Part shown: piece by piece, positions 26,357 through 38,483 of the stretch
How positions within the stretch are numbered: position 1 is the stretch's first letter
Layout: each line of letters begins with the position of its first letter
From: Aulostomus chinensis
Taxonomy: Eukaryota > Chordata > Actinopteri > Syngnathiformes > Aulostomidae
DNA: 64,000 nucleotides
Assembly (NCBI GenBank): GCA_037954235.1
Contig: JBBMOA010000019.1
Span: 11,061,805 to 11,125,804, forward strand
Direction: 5' to 3'
Program-made: the position numbers and the translations under genes
The notes under the pieces: model-generated
The model's database searches: none
The model's input: the letters and a program-made list of their open reading frames with translations, nothing else
What the model was told of the DNA's origin: nothing

Positions 26357-27471
26357 TCAGTACGTTCTGCTTCTCAGCTTCCGTAGTTCTTTAACAACAT
26401 TCATCAGGAACTCCTTGTAAGTCTTTAGGACCACACATCCATAGACCTTCTGCTGGAAGACGGTCTGCGACGGCGGTAGAGGCGTGGGTCCCTCTGCTGG
26501 ATCCGGTAATGGCACGTTTGGGAAGATGCTCTCATACAAGCTACCGATGCTATTTTTCAGCCTCCTGCTGCGTGTGATGACATTGTTGAGCTGTGTCAGC
26601 AGCGGGCTCGCAGGTGGCTGCAAGTCTGTCTGCTGATCGTACACCCGTTTTAAATGTGGGAAGAAGGCTTGGAGGTGTGTGCAGGCGCTCACTATCCTCT
26701 CCGAGGGCTCCAGACCAGAGATGTTTGGGTCAGGGATGTTGTTAAGGGACACCTTGCAGAAGAGCTCCGCCATGTTTCCTTGAGAGGCTCTCTGCAAAGA
26801 ATAAAAGATAATCAGATACGGCTTTGGAGAGTCAGCAAATGTTTAAAAAAAAACAAAGTACATCTGAGCAAGCAGAGGAGGATTTAACAACAGATTCAAG
26901 TTGTTACTCACATACGTTTTGATGAGGTCAACAGATTCCTTCTGGATGAGTCTGACCTGCTTCAAAGTCTGTTGCAGAGAATTCCCACTCTGTCGGTTTG
27001 TGCTTGCTGCCACAGTTTTTGTTGAATCAACAGCCATAAGCAGCAGGAGAGAGAGTAACGCTGAGGGGAAAGGAACTGGTTAGTTATCCTACATCTCATT
27101 TGTCAAGGGAACTTTGGTTTACAGCCACAAGTGGCGGGCAATAGATGTAAAAATAGAATCTACACTTAGAGGGAAAAAAAAGATCAGTCAACATTACACC
27201 AGAGGAAGTATAAATGTATTTAAATATTGGTTGGATTGAAAAAAAAAAAACCCAAAACAACAGCAACACTTTAATGCTGATGTGCTTCTCTGATGAAAGT
27301 AAAATGTAAACTTGAAAAGAAACAGCAATGTACTGAAATTCAGTGTGAAACTTTGACACACACTGCTGTGAAACCACAAAAATGTGCATGCATTTAATGC
27401 TGGGTAGTTTAAATAGAAATATTAGATAAACACTTACTTGTTGCTGATCCCATAAACTGTTGAAAATTCAT
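26357..27471 (-). CDS. lif: LIF/M17-type IL-6-family cytokine
   Basis: Secreted four-helix cytokine signalling through gp130-type receptors and JAK/STAT. Three exons on the - strand: 27,471-27,438; 27,060-26,912; 26,791-26,357, with GT-AG borders. They total 618 nt, or 205 aa (human LIF 202, also three exons). Residues 1 to about 21 form a signal peptide with a Leu-rich core split between exons 1 and 2 (TTLLSLLLLMAV). The last helix reads VFQQKVYGCVVLKTYKEFL, close to the LIF pattern VFQKKKLGCQLLGKYKQ. One NIS glycosylation site and several Cys are present. Teleost orthologues are also called M17. Other family members (cntf, clcf1, ctf1, il11) fit the last helix less well, but the N-terminal half is too divergent to be conclusive. 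Confidence 0.82.
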
Positions 27472-28643
27472 ACTCTTTTCATGACCACTCATTCTCCGCT
27501 CAGTATCACAGGCAAATTGTGCAGACTTGTCATAATCACACTCCTTTAAAACTTTTTTTTTTTTTTGTGGAAGACAGAAACCACACATTTGTCATAGGGG
27601 GAAATGACGTGCTCTTTGTGAGGCAACCAAATTTCCCAGAATTTCCTCCTTATTTCACATGTGTATCTTTTTTTTTTTTTTTTTTTTTTCTCGTCTCCTA
27701 TTTAATATGTGGGTAACGTCCAGACATGCCCGTCTGGTGAGGAGACATTTAGGGATGTAGTCTGATTATCAACACGTCTTATCATACATGATATCAAAAT
27801 TACTCACACATTCTGTTTAGTCACGTAACCACAAAAAAAAAAAAAGCATGATAGCATGTTTCAATCATTTGAGGAAGAATGCTGAGAACAGACAAGTAGC
27901 TGACACGTCAGGGCTGAGAAACTGTTTTACCCTTTGGCATCGTGGTGTTTTTCCTCATGTCCTCCAGAGGGCGTAGGTGAGTTCAGCATCTTTCACAAAG
28001 CTGCACGGTTCCACTTTCTGCTTGATGAAATAAGGGTTGAAAACAAGCGCGTGTCTGGAGGTGGCACTCTAAATTACTAAGTACTGATTCAACCTGTTTA
28101 CCAAAAAACAGTCAAGAAGTGTGAGGAAGTTGCGCCATGTGCAATTTTTACATACTTCACTTTCTTTAAGTCTCAATGAATGTTGGCAATGGCCACCAAC
28201 CGGTCTTTATGAACGTTACTGCAGTGGAATGTGATAGTGAAAGTTTTTTGCTGCCTTAAAAACTTTAATCCGTTTCCCTTTTCCATGTTTTTTTTTTCCT
28301 CGCTGTGCATCAGAATGACTCCGTCTTTAAAGGAAGTGAAGTAAAAACAAAAAAATTAAATTTCAAGTGAGAGACTTTAATGAGATTTGCCGAGTGTTTT
28401 TAAAACGACTTGAATAAATCATTACGAGTCCTCAGAGACCAGAACCTGTTCACTCGCAAATTCCACCTTGATAGAGAAATGCGCGCCCCCCCACCTCTGT
28501 ACAGTTTATTTTTGCTCATTCTTGGATACTTGTGAGATCATAAATATGTTTTTATGTCTCAATAATCCAGTCAAAGTAGACTAATATCGCTATTTTACAT
28601 AACTTCAGCATACATGACGTCTGTTTGCAATACTGATGAAATC
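27472..28643. other. lif promoter and upstream spacer
   Basis: No exon is seen. The proximal part carries the STAT- and CRE-like sites listed separately, plus long T-runs at 27,550-27,563 and 27,668-27,690. The rest is A/T-rich unique sequence. Confidence 0.45.
27605..27641 (-). promoter_or_regulatory. STAT/CRE-like site cluster upstream of lif
   Basis: About 135-170 bp upstream of the lif ATG lie TGACGT (27,605-27,610, CRE half-site) and TTCCCAGAA (27,633-27,641, a perfect TTCNNNGAA STAT consensus). The latter is embedded in a GGAAATTC/GGGAAATTT context that resembles NF-kB sites. Inducible cytokine promoters commonly use such sites; binding here is inference. Confidence 0.4.
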
Positions 28644-29040
28644 ATCTAACATCAGCACGGTGGTGCGGTGGTCAGCACTGTCGCCTCACAGCAAGAAGGT
28701 TCCAGGTTTGAGCCCCGGCTCAATCACAGGATCTTTCTGTGTGGAGTCTGCATGTTCTCCCTGTTCCTGTGTGGGTTCTCTCTGGTACTCCAGCTTCCTC
28801 CCACAGTCCAAAGACATCAAGAGAGGACGAGGCTGATTGATACTCTAAATTGACTGTAGGTGTGACTGTGAGTGTGAATGGTTGTCTGTCTCTATGTGTT
28901 GGTCCTGCGATGGACTGGCGACCTGTCCAGGGTGAACCCTGCCTCTCACCCATAGATGCTGGGATAGGCTCCAGCCCCCCCCCCCCCCCCCCCACGACCC
29001 TTAACAGCAATAAGTGGCAGAAAATGGATGATCTAATATC
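28644..29040 (+). mobile_element. tRNA-headed SINE, copy 2, with target-site duplication
   Basis: The head begins CACGGTGGTGCGGTGGTCAG (A-box-like), followed by GGTTTGAGCCC (B-box-like). The body and the AGAAAATGGATG tail match the other two copies in opposite orientation. The element core is 28,654-29,030. It is flanked by ATCTAACATC (28,644-28,653) and ATCTAATATC (29,031-29,040), 9 of 10 identical, as expected for a retroposon target-site duplication. A run of C residues (about 28,976-28,993) interrupts the body. Confidence 0.75.
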
Positions 29041-30114
29041 ATCTCTCTTCCATTCATTGCACAGTCTCTCACGCTTAAAACAAACCCTGCTCTACCTTAA
29101 TACTGAGCTTAGTCCAATGGACTGTTCCTTCAAAACTCCTCAAAAATCTGTTAGTGAAACAACATGTGAGCATTTTGCACAGGAAGCTGGCAAAGATACA
29201 GGAAATGCATTTCTCAATCAGAAACTTTTACATGTGCGTAAAAGGTTGGGCCTCCTTCACCAATATGTGGGCGTCATCCCGCCAAAAGATGAAGCGTCTG
29301 TCAGCTAACGGATTACTCATTCATATTAGATCGTTAACAATGTGCTCTCACGCACCCCCCGTGTTTTGTTTTGGTCCGACACAAAGAGGAACCAGCTGAG
29401 AATATGTGAAATATGACAATGATACAAACTTTTTATTGTCGTCAGTGGCACTTCTAGAAATGATGGTCACTTCTGCTTCGTGAGGATGTGTCTCACCAGC
29501 TGCTTACATCACGGGGTCAAACAGAGGTCACACGGCAGGCCTGATTCTATGAGTAGATGAGAGAGCCGACCAGTTTATTTCTTCTTCTTTTTTAAGTTTC
29601 TTGTTTGTAGAGTCTTGGTTTAACACAAGAGGCTATGCTGCAGAGAAACCACAGACTATTTGAGAAAAAAAAAAACAAGGGGGAACTCAACACACCACAA
29701 CCGTATCAGCACTACTTCAGGTAACCTCTCTGTCTGCCACCCTCGGGGCTTTCCACTCACCCCGTGGGATAAAGGGGGGTTTGTGGTGAGGCGGGTAACA
29801 CACAATTTAAATAAACTTGCTGGCATATCTCGCGCACGCACACACACACGCACACACACACACAAAGGCTCCAAATATCACCTAAAGCCAACCCCGCAAC
29901 ATAAGAAAACCGAGTAAAAGTGTGATGCTGCGCGGTAGAATTTCTCTCCCTCATCCTCTTCTTAGGTTTACCCCCACCATCTTTGATCCGCATGTGCAGT
30001 ATATTACAATAAATTATCACAAACCACAGAGGAATCATTACAAGGAAAGTCAACCACAGACAACAAGAACTGCAATGTCACAGGATGCAGGATGTCAACT
30101 GAGAATTTTTGTCT
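29041..30114. other. Spacer between lif and taok3
   Basis: No recognisable exon. A CA-rich stretch lies at about 29,833-29,864. Open frames here (up to 98 codons) are repeat-derived or lack support. Confidence 0.5.
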
Positions 30115-32608
30115 TTTTTTTTTTTCAACAGAATCTCTTTTATTTTGTGTTTGAACTGCACAGGAAATGGTGAGTAAGGTTGTTTAGGAAAGTCCCCTTT
30201 ATTCTAACTAAGTACATTTTTTTTTCAATTTCACTTAAAATTCACACAAGGTTCATAACTTTTTTTTTTTTTTGAAGCTCTCAAGCAAACCTTATTCAAG
30301 ACACTGAAGGACCCCAATCGCACTTTTTTTTTTTTTTAAATAGAACCATTTGTCCACAAGGCTTCAGTTAGTATGTGACCAGACAAAAGGCCTTACTGCA
30401 TACTAGAAACTGTTTTGGTTTTTTTTGTTGGTTTTTTTTTCAAATTTCAGAAAGTTTGTGAAAATGTAAAAGGCTGAAAAATCTAGCGGAGTCATTCAAC
30501 TTCAGAACACACTCAAATTTTCTTCTTTTTTTTCTTTTTTCTTTTTTAAACAACAGCATTTGAGTTCTATTGCCATCGGAAATTATATCTAAATATCGTT
30601 ATTATACTCGTCCTTTTTAGAATACTTTTTTTTTTTAATTCGGGGGGGGGGGGACGGGACACGTCTCTAGTTTTTCGGCCCTGTGACGGCCATAATACAA
30701 GTCGCGCTCTGAAATAAAACAGGGAAAAGAAAAGAAAAAAAAACGAACAAAAAAAAACCTGTCGGATAATGACAGGGTTGCATTCGAGACCACCACATTA
30801 AATGTTTCAAAAAGTGACCTGTGATAAAATAGTATTTATTCTTTGTTATAACTACATTTTTAGAGGGTTTCGCTGCATGAGGGGGAGGGAGGGAGGGTTA
30901 CCCTAAATATATCATGGGTGAAAAACTTAGTCGTGTGGGTTTCAAAATGCTTTTCGCAATTACATTTCGTAAAAAGCAATCGTCTCTCCAAGACAAAAAA
31001 CTACAAGGCTAAAGGTGTTATCATAAATTAAGCACCAAACAATTATCTTTCCATTCAGTAGAAATGGAAACATTGTGCAACCTGTTCAATGACCGTTAAT
31101 GAACATGGCAAAAAAGTGTAAATCTGATCATTAGACACCAATTACTCAAACGCCATCCGGACCCGGGTGTGTTTGCTTTTACAGAAGCGCTGATCCATAA
31201 ACGATCACGATGCTGAGTGGGAGGTTCCATCTACCAGCGTTGATACAATCTGAGAGTCTAGTGGTTTCAGTGTTTTCAGCTGTTGTGTGACCGTCTGTTT
31301 ACATTATAAAAACAAGAGTGAAGCAAAAAAATCTTTGAAGCTCTCTTATCAGTAGTAGACCGGCGTCTGTATGTTCTAGCTATATTCTCAAGTACAAATA
31401 TTCATATCAAAAGTTATACAGCACAATTCTCACCATTTTCCTTTACAAGAACTTTGATTAGTGAACATCAAATGATTCACAAGTTTAGATGAAATGAAAA
31501 AAAATTGTTTTAAAAATTTTTTAAAAATGGGGGGGGTGGGGGGGGGGGGGGGAATGGTGCCAGCCTAAAACTATAATACATAACAAACACGTAACTGAAA
31601 TCTGCTTCAGGCACAACTTAAATAAAGGCATTTGTGAAATTATCTTATCAAATATGGCGCTCATGTCCAGTCTCCAGAGGCTTAAAATAAAAATCTTTTT
31701 TTTAAAAATGCTATGACCACTTTATTTACAAACAGCTAAAATCTCTTGACAGATTCATGCTTCACTTCACAACCTGAATTTGTCCTTAAAGTGCATGCAA
31801 TAATAAGCAGTTTTACCAAGTGGGATCTTGAATTGTGATGAATGGGCTGATCAAGCGACTGCCAATTGATCCTACATATTAAAGAAAGAAACGGTTGCCT
31901 AGAAAAGTGAGGGACCACGGTATGCATAAGCACAATATGAAAATATGGTTAAAAACTTGTGGTTTCAATGGAAAAAAAAAACTGACTTCAGTGACCCCGT
32001 ACAGTAATAATCACATTCTGAGCATTAAATAAAGTAAAATACATATAAAAAATAATTTAAAATGAAGGAGAAAAAGTCAAAGCAGCTTATCACCACTGGG
32101 ATGGGGTTGGGGTTGGGGTTGGGGTTGGGGGGGGGGGGGGGGTGTCCGTAGCTCACATTCCACATCGTCCCTCCATGTAACACACACACATTAGGCATCA
32201 TGAACATGATGGGTTTCTACGGAAAAATATCAAAGTGCCCATTTGACTAAAATTTCCTGAATTATTCCATTCGTACCAAAAACGAAAAGAAAAGAAAAAA
32301 GGCATGAAGGAAAGAGTCTTATTTTAACACATAAACTTTTGAGTAACACTGACTAGGTTTGATTTTTACTGATGTGTTGTTGTTGTTGTTGTTGTTGTTG
32401 TTGATTCTTTTGTTTTACTTGCCTCCCTTCATGTTTCACTAAAGAAGTTCTCATTGCACGGTTAAACACCTCGATGATTCGAAGATCTAAGAGAGAAAAA
32501 AGCAATAGAGAAAGTTATCCAGCTTTTGTCACCGTGGATGTTGTGACAAACGGCCGAGCGGACGTGAAAAGGGCACAGATATGTTGTCCTCCAAAGATAA
32601 ATCCACTT
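30115..32608 (-). other. Putative 3' UTR of taok3
   Basis: Downstream of the taok3 stop (32,609) there is about 2.5 kb of A/T-rich sequence with no exon. A - strand AATAAA lies at 30,139-30,144. The stretch holds many T-runs, G-runs at 30,643-30,653 and 31,530-31,553, the GGGGTT array at 32,103-32,142 and a (GTT)n run at 32,375-32,403. The length is inferred; a nearer signal could be used. Confidence 0.4.
32103..32142. repeat. (GGGGTT)n array passing into a G-run
   Basis: Four GGGGTT units are followed by 16 G residues, so the + strand has ample capacity to form a G-quadruplex. It lies in the presumed taok3 3' UTR, where the transcript would carry the C-rich complement. Confidence 0.85.
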
Positions 32609-35600
32609 TCATCTGTTGTCTTCTTTGGGGAAGTCTAGAGATCCCAGGCTCCCGAAGCCCAGACCTCTACTCTCTGTGTCAAAAGCGTTAATTTCTCTTT
32701 CTTGGCGTTCCAACAAGTGCTTGATCCTTTCACTGCGATCCTTCTGAAGTGCAGCGAGTTCCTCTTCGATCTGTAATTAAAGATATGCACCGTTCAGATT
32801 CCACTCCTGCTATGGAAGCAGAGGCTGGTAAACCCGTCTGCTAGCAGGAAATGTGGCGGCTACAGTTTTAGCACCAGCTCTGACCAGCTACCAGTGAGAC
32901 GAAAGAGAATATCAGAAAATTCAATACATCAAAATACAGGAGATTGTCCTAATATAAACTGAGGAACTGGATCCTTTAATCCCTGTGTTCAGGTGATGTC
33001 ATTGATGATGCACAACGTCCTGTCTAATGACTCGTTCATGAAGAACATCATCATCGGACATTGTCACGTTTGGAGCCAAACTGGAGGGAAATGGAAGAAC
33101 TTCAATTAAAGAGGGAAATCTGAAATATAATTAGCAGGAGAAACAAGACAGGCAGGACAAAACCAACGGCAACTAAACGCCACTAGCTTCACTGATACTA
33201 ACTGGCTGCACTACGCAGACGGTCCCTGACACAGACAGAAGCAGGACAACTTTAACACAACACAAGTAGCGACGAGCACGAGGAGCTGAGCGGGTGAGGA
33301 GACACAGCGGGGCCGACGCTGCGTTCGAGACAACTGGGATTTTTATCAACGTTATTCTTAATGTCAAAAGGAAAAAAAAAAAGTGAAAACAGGAACAAAA
33401 GTGCAACATATATTGAGTATTCAAAGTAATCTGTTCATGTGGCTGGATGAACACAGTTGTTATATTGTTGTTTGAGAAAATGGCAAGAAGGCTGCACTTC
33501 ATCATCGTCAGTCTGTGTCCGCAATGATTTTTTTGTTTACGTGCACTTGGAGTTTTGAGTTGGAGTTTTGTCGCAATTCTCAACTGGGAAGTTTCCATTC
33601 CAGCATGAAAGCTTTAACTGGTGTGTAGTACTATTATTCAGATCAATGTTAAATTCAGGAGCTTCGAAGGACGCGAGCGCCAGCGTTACACACGTTGTCT
33701 GCATGTTTTTGAGGGACTTTCTGTCTCTTCTAACTTCTTGTCTGGATGAAAACACCTGATTACATAAACTTTATAATAAAAGGGCTTCTTATAATGTGGT
33801 CGTTAGAAAATCAATGATTGTTTATAGGAAGATAATGATTTTGCAGTACTTGGATTACTATGACTGCATTGCAGTCTGCACAAAACCCCCAACTGGTCGG
33901 AGAAGTCAGTGTCAAGCACTGATTTTGATTGAACTTCTCAAATGACTCCTGACTGTTTCTTACAAGGCCGCTGCAGGTTTTTATGGCTGAAATAAATCAA
34001 ACAGATCCAGACAGGTGACGAGCAACAACTTGGTTCCCGCTGTTGTCGTCTATTCCAGAGTAACTCCATGTGTCAAGGACAAACTTTCACTGCCTTTGGG
34101 TGGGTAATGAAGTTGTTTTCATGTAGAAATATGCAGATATTCCAGCCAACCGAACCAAATCCGAACACTGAACCAGTGTTGTCGGCTCCTGAGGTCACTC
34201 TCCAACCCTCCACCCCCCCTCCATCGTTTAAGATACGGCTTTGATGTTAAATCTACCTTCTGTTCTAGGTGGGCTCTGCGTATGGAGACCTTCTGCTCCA
34301 GTTTCTGCTGCTCTCGCTCATGTTGGGTCTCCATCTGTGACTGGGTTTTTCTCTGGTAGGCGTCCAACAGCTCCATCTCCTGCTTCAGCTGCTGCTTCAG
34401 AGCTTGGCACTCGGTTTCCTGCTCCGCTTCCAATCGCATCTAAAGAGCGGAAGCGGTCGCAAACACACATCAGCAGAAAGTATTAGCAACAATGAAGATG
34501 AGCAACTTGCTTAAATTACAAATTCCTTTCATCTCAAAAGGGAAATCTAGTGAGCATCCGATGGGGAAAAGTCCGTGATAGCTGTAGAAGTGTGAAACAT
34601 GAGTAGAAAATGTTCTGAGAATATTATATGCAATGTTGTACTTATGGTTTTGGTGAAGTTTTTTCATTTACTGCCAGAATATTTATCCTAAAGTTAGGAT
34701 AACATTATCGAAAAACCCTATGAAACATCCTGAAAATGATCTTTAAACATTGAAATAAAAACACTTTCTTTGGCAACATTAAAACTTGTGGTTTTCTAGC
34801 TCGGAATCAACCTTTTCTCTACCGTGTGGGGAATTTTTTTCTGAAGGTGGCTGGTGCTGGAGGAAAACAACAAATGAAACAATTTGACCATGATTAGGTT
34901 GCCTCATGTTGCTGAGCTGTTCTTCTATGAATCAAGATCTTTGGTAGACAGAATAAAAACCTTCCTCGACCTCTTTACGGCCCCCCTGTGTGGTATTGAG
35001 GGCACCTATTGTGTTAAAATTACACGCAACCACACGGAAACGACGACAATCCATTGGTGGACACAAAATCTCTGGTTCTGTTCACAACAGCAACAGTTAA
35101 CAAGAGAAACTACACATCGGGCAGCTGATGGTGGGACCAGCACATGCTAGACTGGATACAGCTTCACAACACAGTGTTTCACAATATGAACCGAGTTTAT
35201 TTCCTTTTTTGTTTGTTTGTTTTTTTTTGGGGGGGGGGTGTTTTTTATTTATTTTTTGACAAAATTGAACCAGAATTTTAGCACCACATGATAAAACTTT
35301 ATATTCCATTTAGAAAAGCTGCTAATCAAGGTGAAGACTGCTTTGTTGTGTTTTGTTTTTTTTATTTTTGTGGTAAGATTTGTGGTCATTTTATGGAACA
35401 CAGGCAGAGCAGAAGAAAAATCAATGGGTGGAATCTCTCAGTCCTGTGCGGAGGCCTCGGGTTTCCCCTGTTAACGTTGCCTTCAGGACCATAATTTCGT
35501 TCGACTCCCACCTTCGGACGAATCTATCATTTTTCTAACTTATAGAGGTTCGTTGTTTTCTATTCACAACAGGATGCTTCGTATCGTATTCGTACCGCTT

Positions 35601-38433
35601 GCGACGCCATCATCTCGTTGATGCTCTGCTCGTACTGCTCCGCCAGGACAGCCAGCTTGCGCGTCTGCTCCTCTTTCAGGCCCTTGAGGATGGTCTTATG
35701 GTCACCTTTGGGGGAGACCTCCAGCTGATGGTTTCGTAGAGCTTTGTACTGCTTGTTCTGGACCTTACAGGTATCCTGGAATTGTTTCTTGATTTGCATC
35801 TCCAGCGTCTAAAGGAGGGTCAAGACAGACAAACACTTGATGTGTCTCTTCTGTGTGAATCGGAGCAAATCTGATCTCCCACTTTTCTCTTCTTTTCTCC
35901 ATTCTGATTATTTTTTAGCGGTGGTTCTCAGTCTAAGGGTCATGACACCCCCCCCAACGAGGTTCAAATATCCTTGCTGGAAAATTCCTTGTTCGTCCCC
36001 CCCCCCCCCCATATTTTCCATGTCATGTGACCAAGGACCTCCAAACCAGTTGTCCGTACAAGACAGGAAGTATAAGATACTCCTCCTTTAAGATATTTCA
36101 TTAGGGCCTGAGCATGAAGGTACTTCATTGCCTTCTATATTTTGTATTTATATGTAGTTTTTCAGTGCAAAATGCATCTTTCATATACAGCAAAATATAT
36201 CTTTTTTTTTTCTCAGACAGCTTCTATATCAGGTGACCTAGGGACTCCACATCAGTACCAGACAATAGTCCTGGATCAGATGTATGAGGTCAGCAAATGG
36301 TTGGGTGGGAGGAGGTTTTTGTTTTTTTCTTAAAAGGTTGAGATCCACTGATTTGGAGTAAGAAAACAAGACAGGTTTCGAGTACAGAAGAGAAAGGCAG
36401 CCAGATGTCTGTTTCATTCTAAATGTATCTTGTGATCCTCTGCTACGAGGCACACAGACGCAATACATTTTTAAGAGCTTTTTAAACTAATTCTACAAGA
36501 GATAGAGTCACTAAATAACATCCGAGAGATATGAAACTTAAACTTTCCAACACCTTGAGGTTTCTGGGCTGCTGCCGCTGCTCCAGACTGTGTTTTCTGT
36601 GTAGTTCTCTCTGCCGCCGGCTGTTGTACTCTTCCTGGTTTTCCAGCTCCGTCTGATGCTGCAGTCGCATGAGTTCAATTCGCAGCTTCTGCAGCATCTG
36701 CAGCTGCCTGCGCTCCAGGTCCTGGGTGGCCTCGTCCTGCCGGATCATCAGGGCGTGCTCCATCTCCTTCTGGGTCCTCTTCTTGTTCAACTCCTGGGAC
36801 GAGAAGAGGACATGACAATCAGCTCTGCACCGTTTTGAGAAGCTGGTTTGTTAGCGGTTGCTGAAACACTCCTATGAGCAGAGCCATAACTGGATCCAGT
36901 GGTTTGTTTTGTTGTCATTATGCACCTCTGCCTCTGACTTTAAATCGCCATACAAACTGCTGAATGCTTTCGCCAAAGAAAAGGCTGACATCATGAAACG
37001 TCAATCAGCAAAAATGTCCTTAATTCAGTCACACACATAGGAAGCAAAACCTATTCGTGACGGGTGCTGCTGACACCTGTCGTGTTTCTCTTCCGGCTTT
37101 TCATCATCCAGGCAGGCCAAGACTTTTAAAGGGGTTCACAACAGGTGTGAGAACCCAAACTTTTACATCTGATTTCTTTGTCATTTTAGCTTCAAACAAC
37201 AATTATTTTCATTGCCGATTCTGCCAAAGATATTCAGAGTACGTTGAAGAATCGTTTAATCCAGAAAATTTCAAGAAAATTGGAAAAATGTTCATCACAA
37301 TTTCCCTAAAAATTGTTTCAAATTGGTTCCTTAGTCCATCATATACTCGCAACAACCCAGAACACTTCATTTTCTGACATAAATGACAAAAATATAACGC
37401 ACTCGAATCAGACGGTTGGAGCAAACCTTAGTCGAGTATCAGCCAAATGTTTTGACATTTTTGCAAAAAAAAACAAAAAGGCCGGAACAATTCATCGATC
37501 GTCAAAATAGAAATAATCGATCAATTGTTGCAGCTCTTCTTCATCGTCTCCGTTCCTGACTACGCCGTGCGATGACAGGAAGTCACATTACCTCTCTCAG
37601 CTGCTCCTGTTCAAACTCATGCCTCCTGACTACACTCCGGCGTTTGAGCGCCCTACAGCTGCGGTCGTAGACCAGCCGCTGCTGCGCCAACAAATGAGCT
37701 TCCTCCTCCGCCTGAGAGCGCTGAATTGTTTCTTTGTGCCTGGACAGACGCTCCTGTTTCTCTTCTTTAGGCGTACAAGGGTCTTCGTTCATCTCCTGGG
37801 AAAAAAAAAATACAGAAATAAATAAATTGAATGGCTCAATGTATAGTAACAGACATAATGGAAGAGATGCACTGTTTACTTCTTTGATCTTGTCTTTGCA
37901 AAGCCTGTACTCCTTCTTCTGGTTCTCCAGGAAAGTAGTCAGCTCTTTCTTTTGCTGAGCAACTATCTGTTGCTGGATCCTCCTCTCTTCAGCTGCAACT
38001 GACTTCATCTGTGGAGGGACATTCAAATCATCAGCCCCTCATTAATCTATGCACTGACAAAGCTGTCAGTGCAGAGGCTGTTTAGTTTTGAAGTGGATGA
38101 AGTCACTCCGTACTTCCATTCATAAGTAACACCTGCTACTCTACCTCTTTGTCTGTTTGAGCAGCGTGGCGTTTGGCCAGTCTTTCCAGCTCAATGTAAG
38201 TGCTGTTAGCTTGTGTTTCTAATTCCTTCTGCAGCCGAAGCCTGTGCTCATCCATCTCGGCCTTTAGCCTGTTCTCCAGGGCGATCAGCTGCTTCTGGTG
38301 CTGCCGCCGCATGCGCTTATACCCAGACATCTGCTCCCGCAGCTCAAAGTCCTGCTCATGCTCCTGGATCTACCTGATGACCTGGACGGAGGAACACAAG
38401 GGGCGGAACATAGAAGAACCAGAGCAAGCGGAG

Positions 38434-38483
<50 letters not shown>

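Noticed and set aside
32103..32142. Interstitial telomere
   Set aside because: The unit is GGGGTT rather than the vertebrate TTAGGG, and only four units precede a plain G-run.
33173..33598. 141-codon - strand frame inside a taok3 intron
   Set aside because: It lies between two good taok3 exons, has no recognisable domain and contains homopolymer-derived Phe runs.
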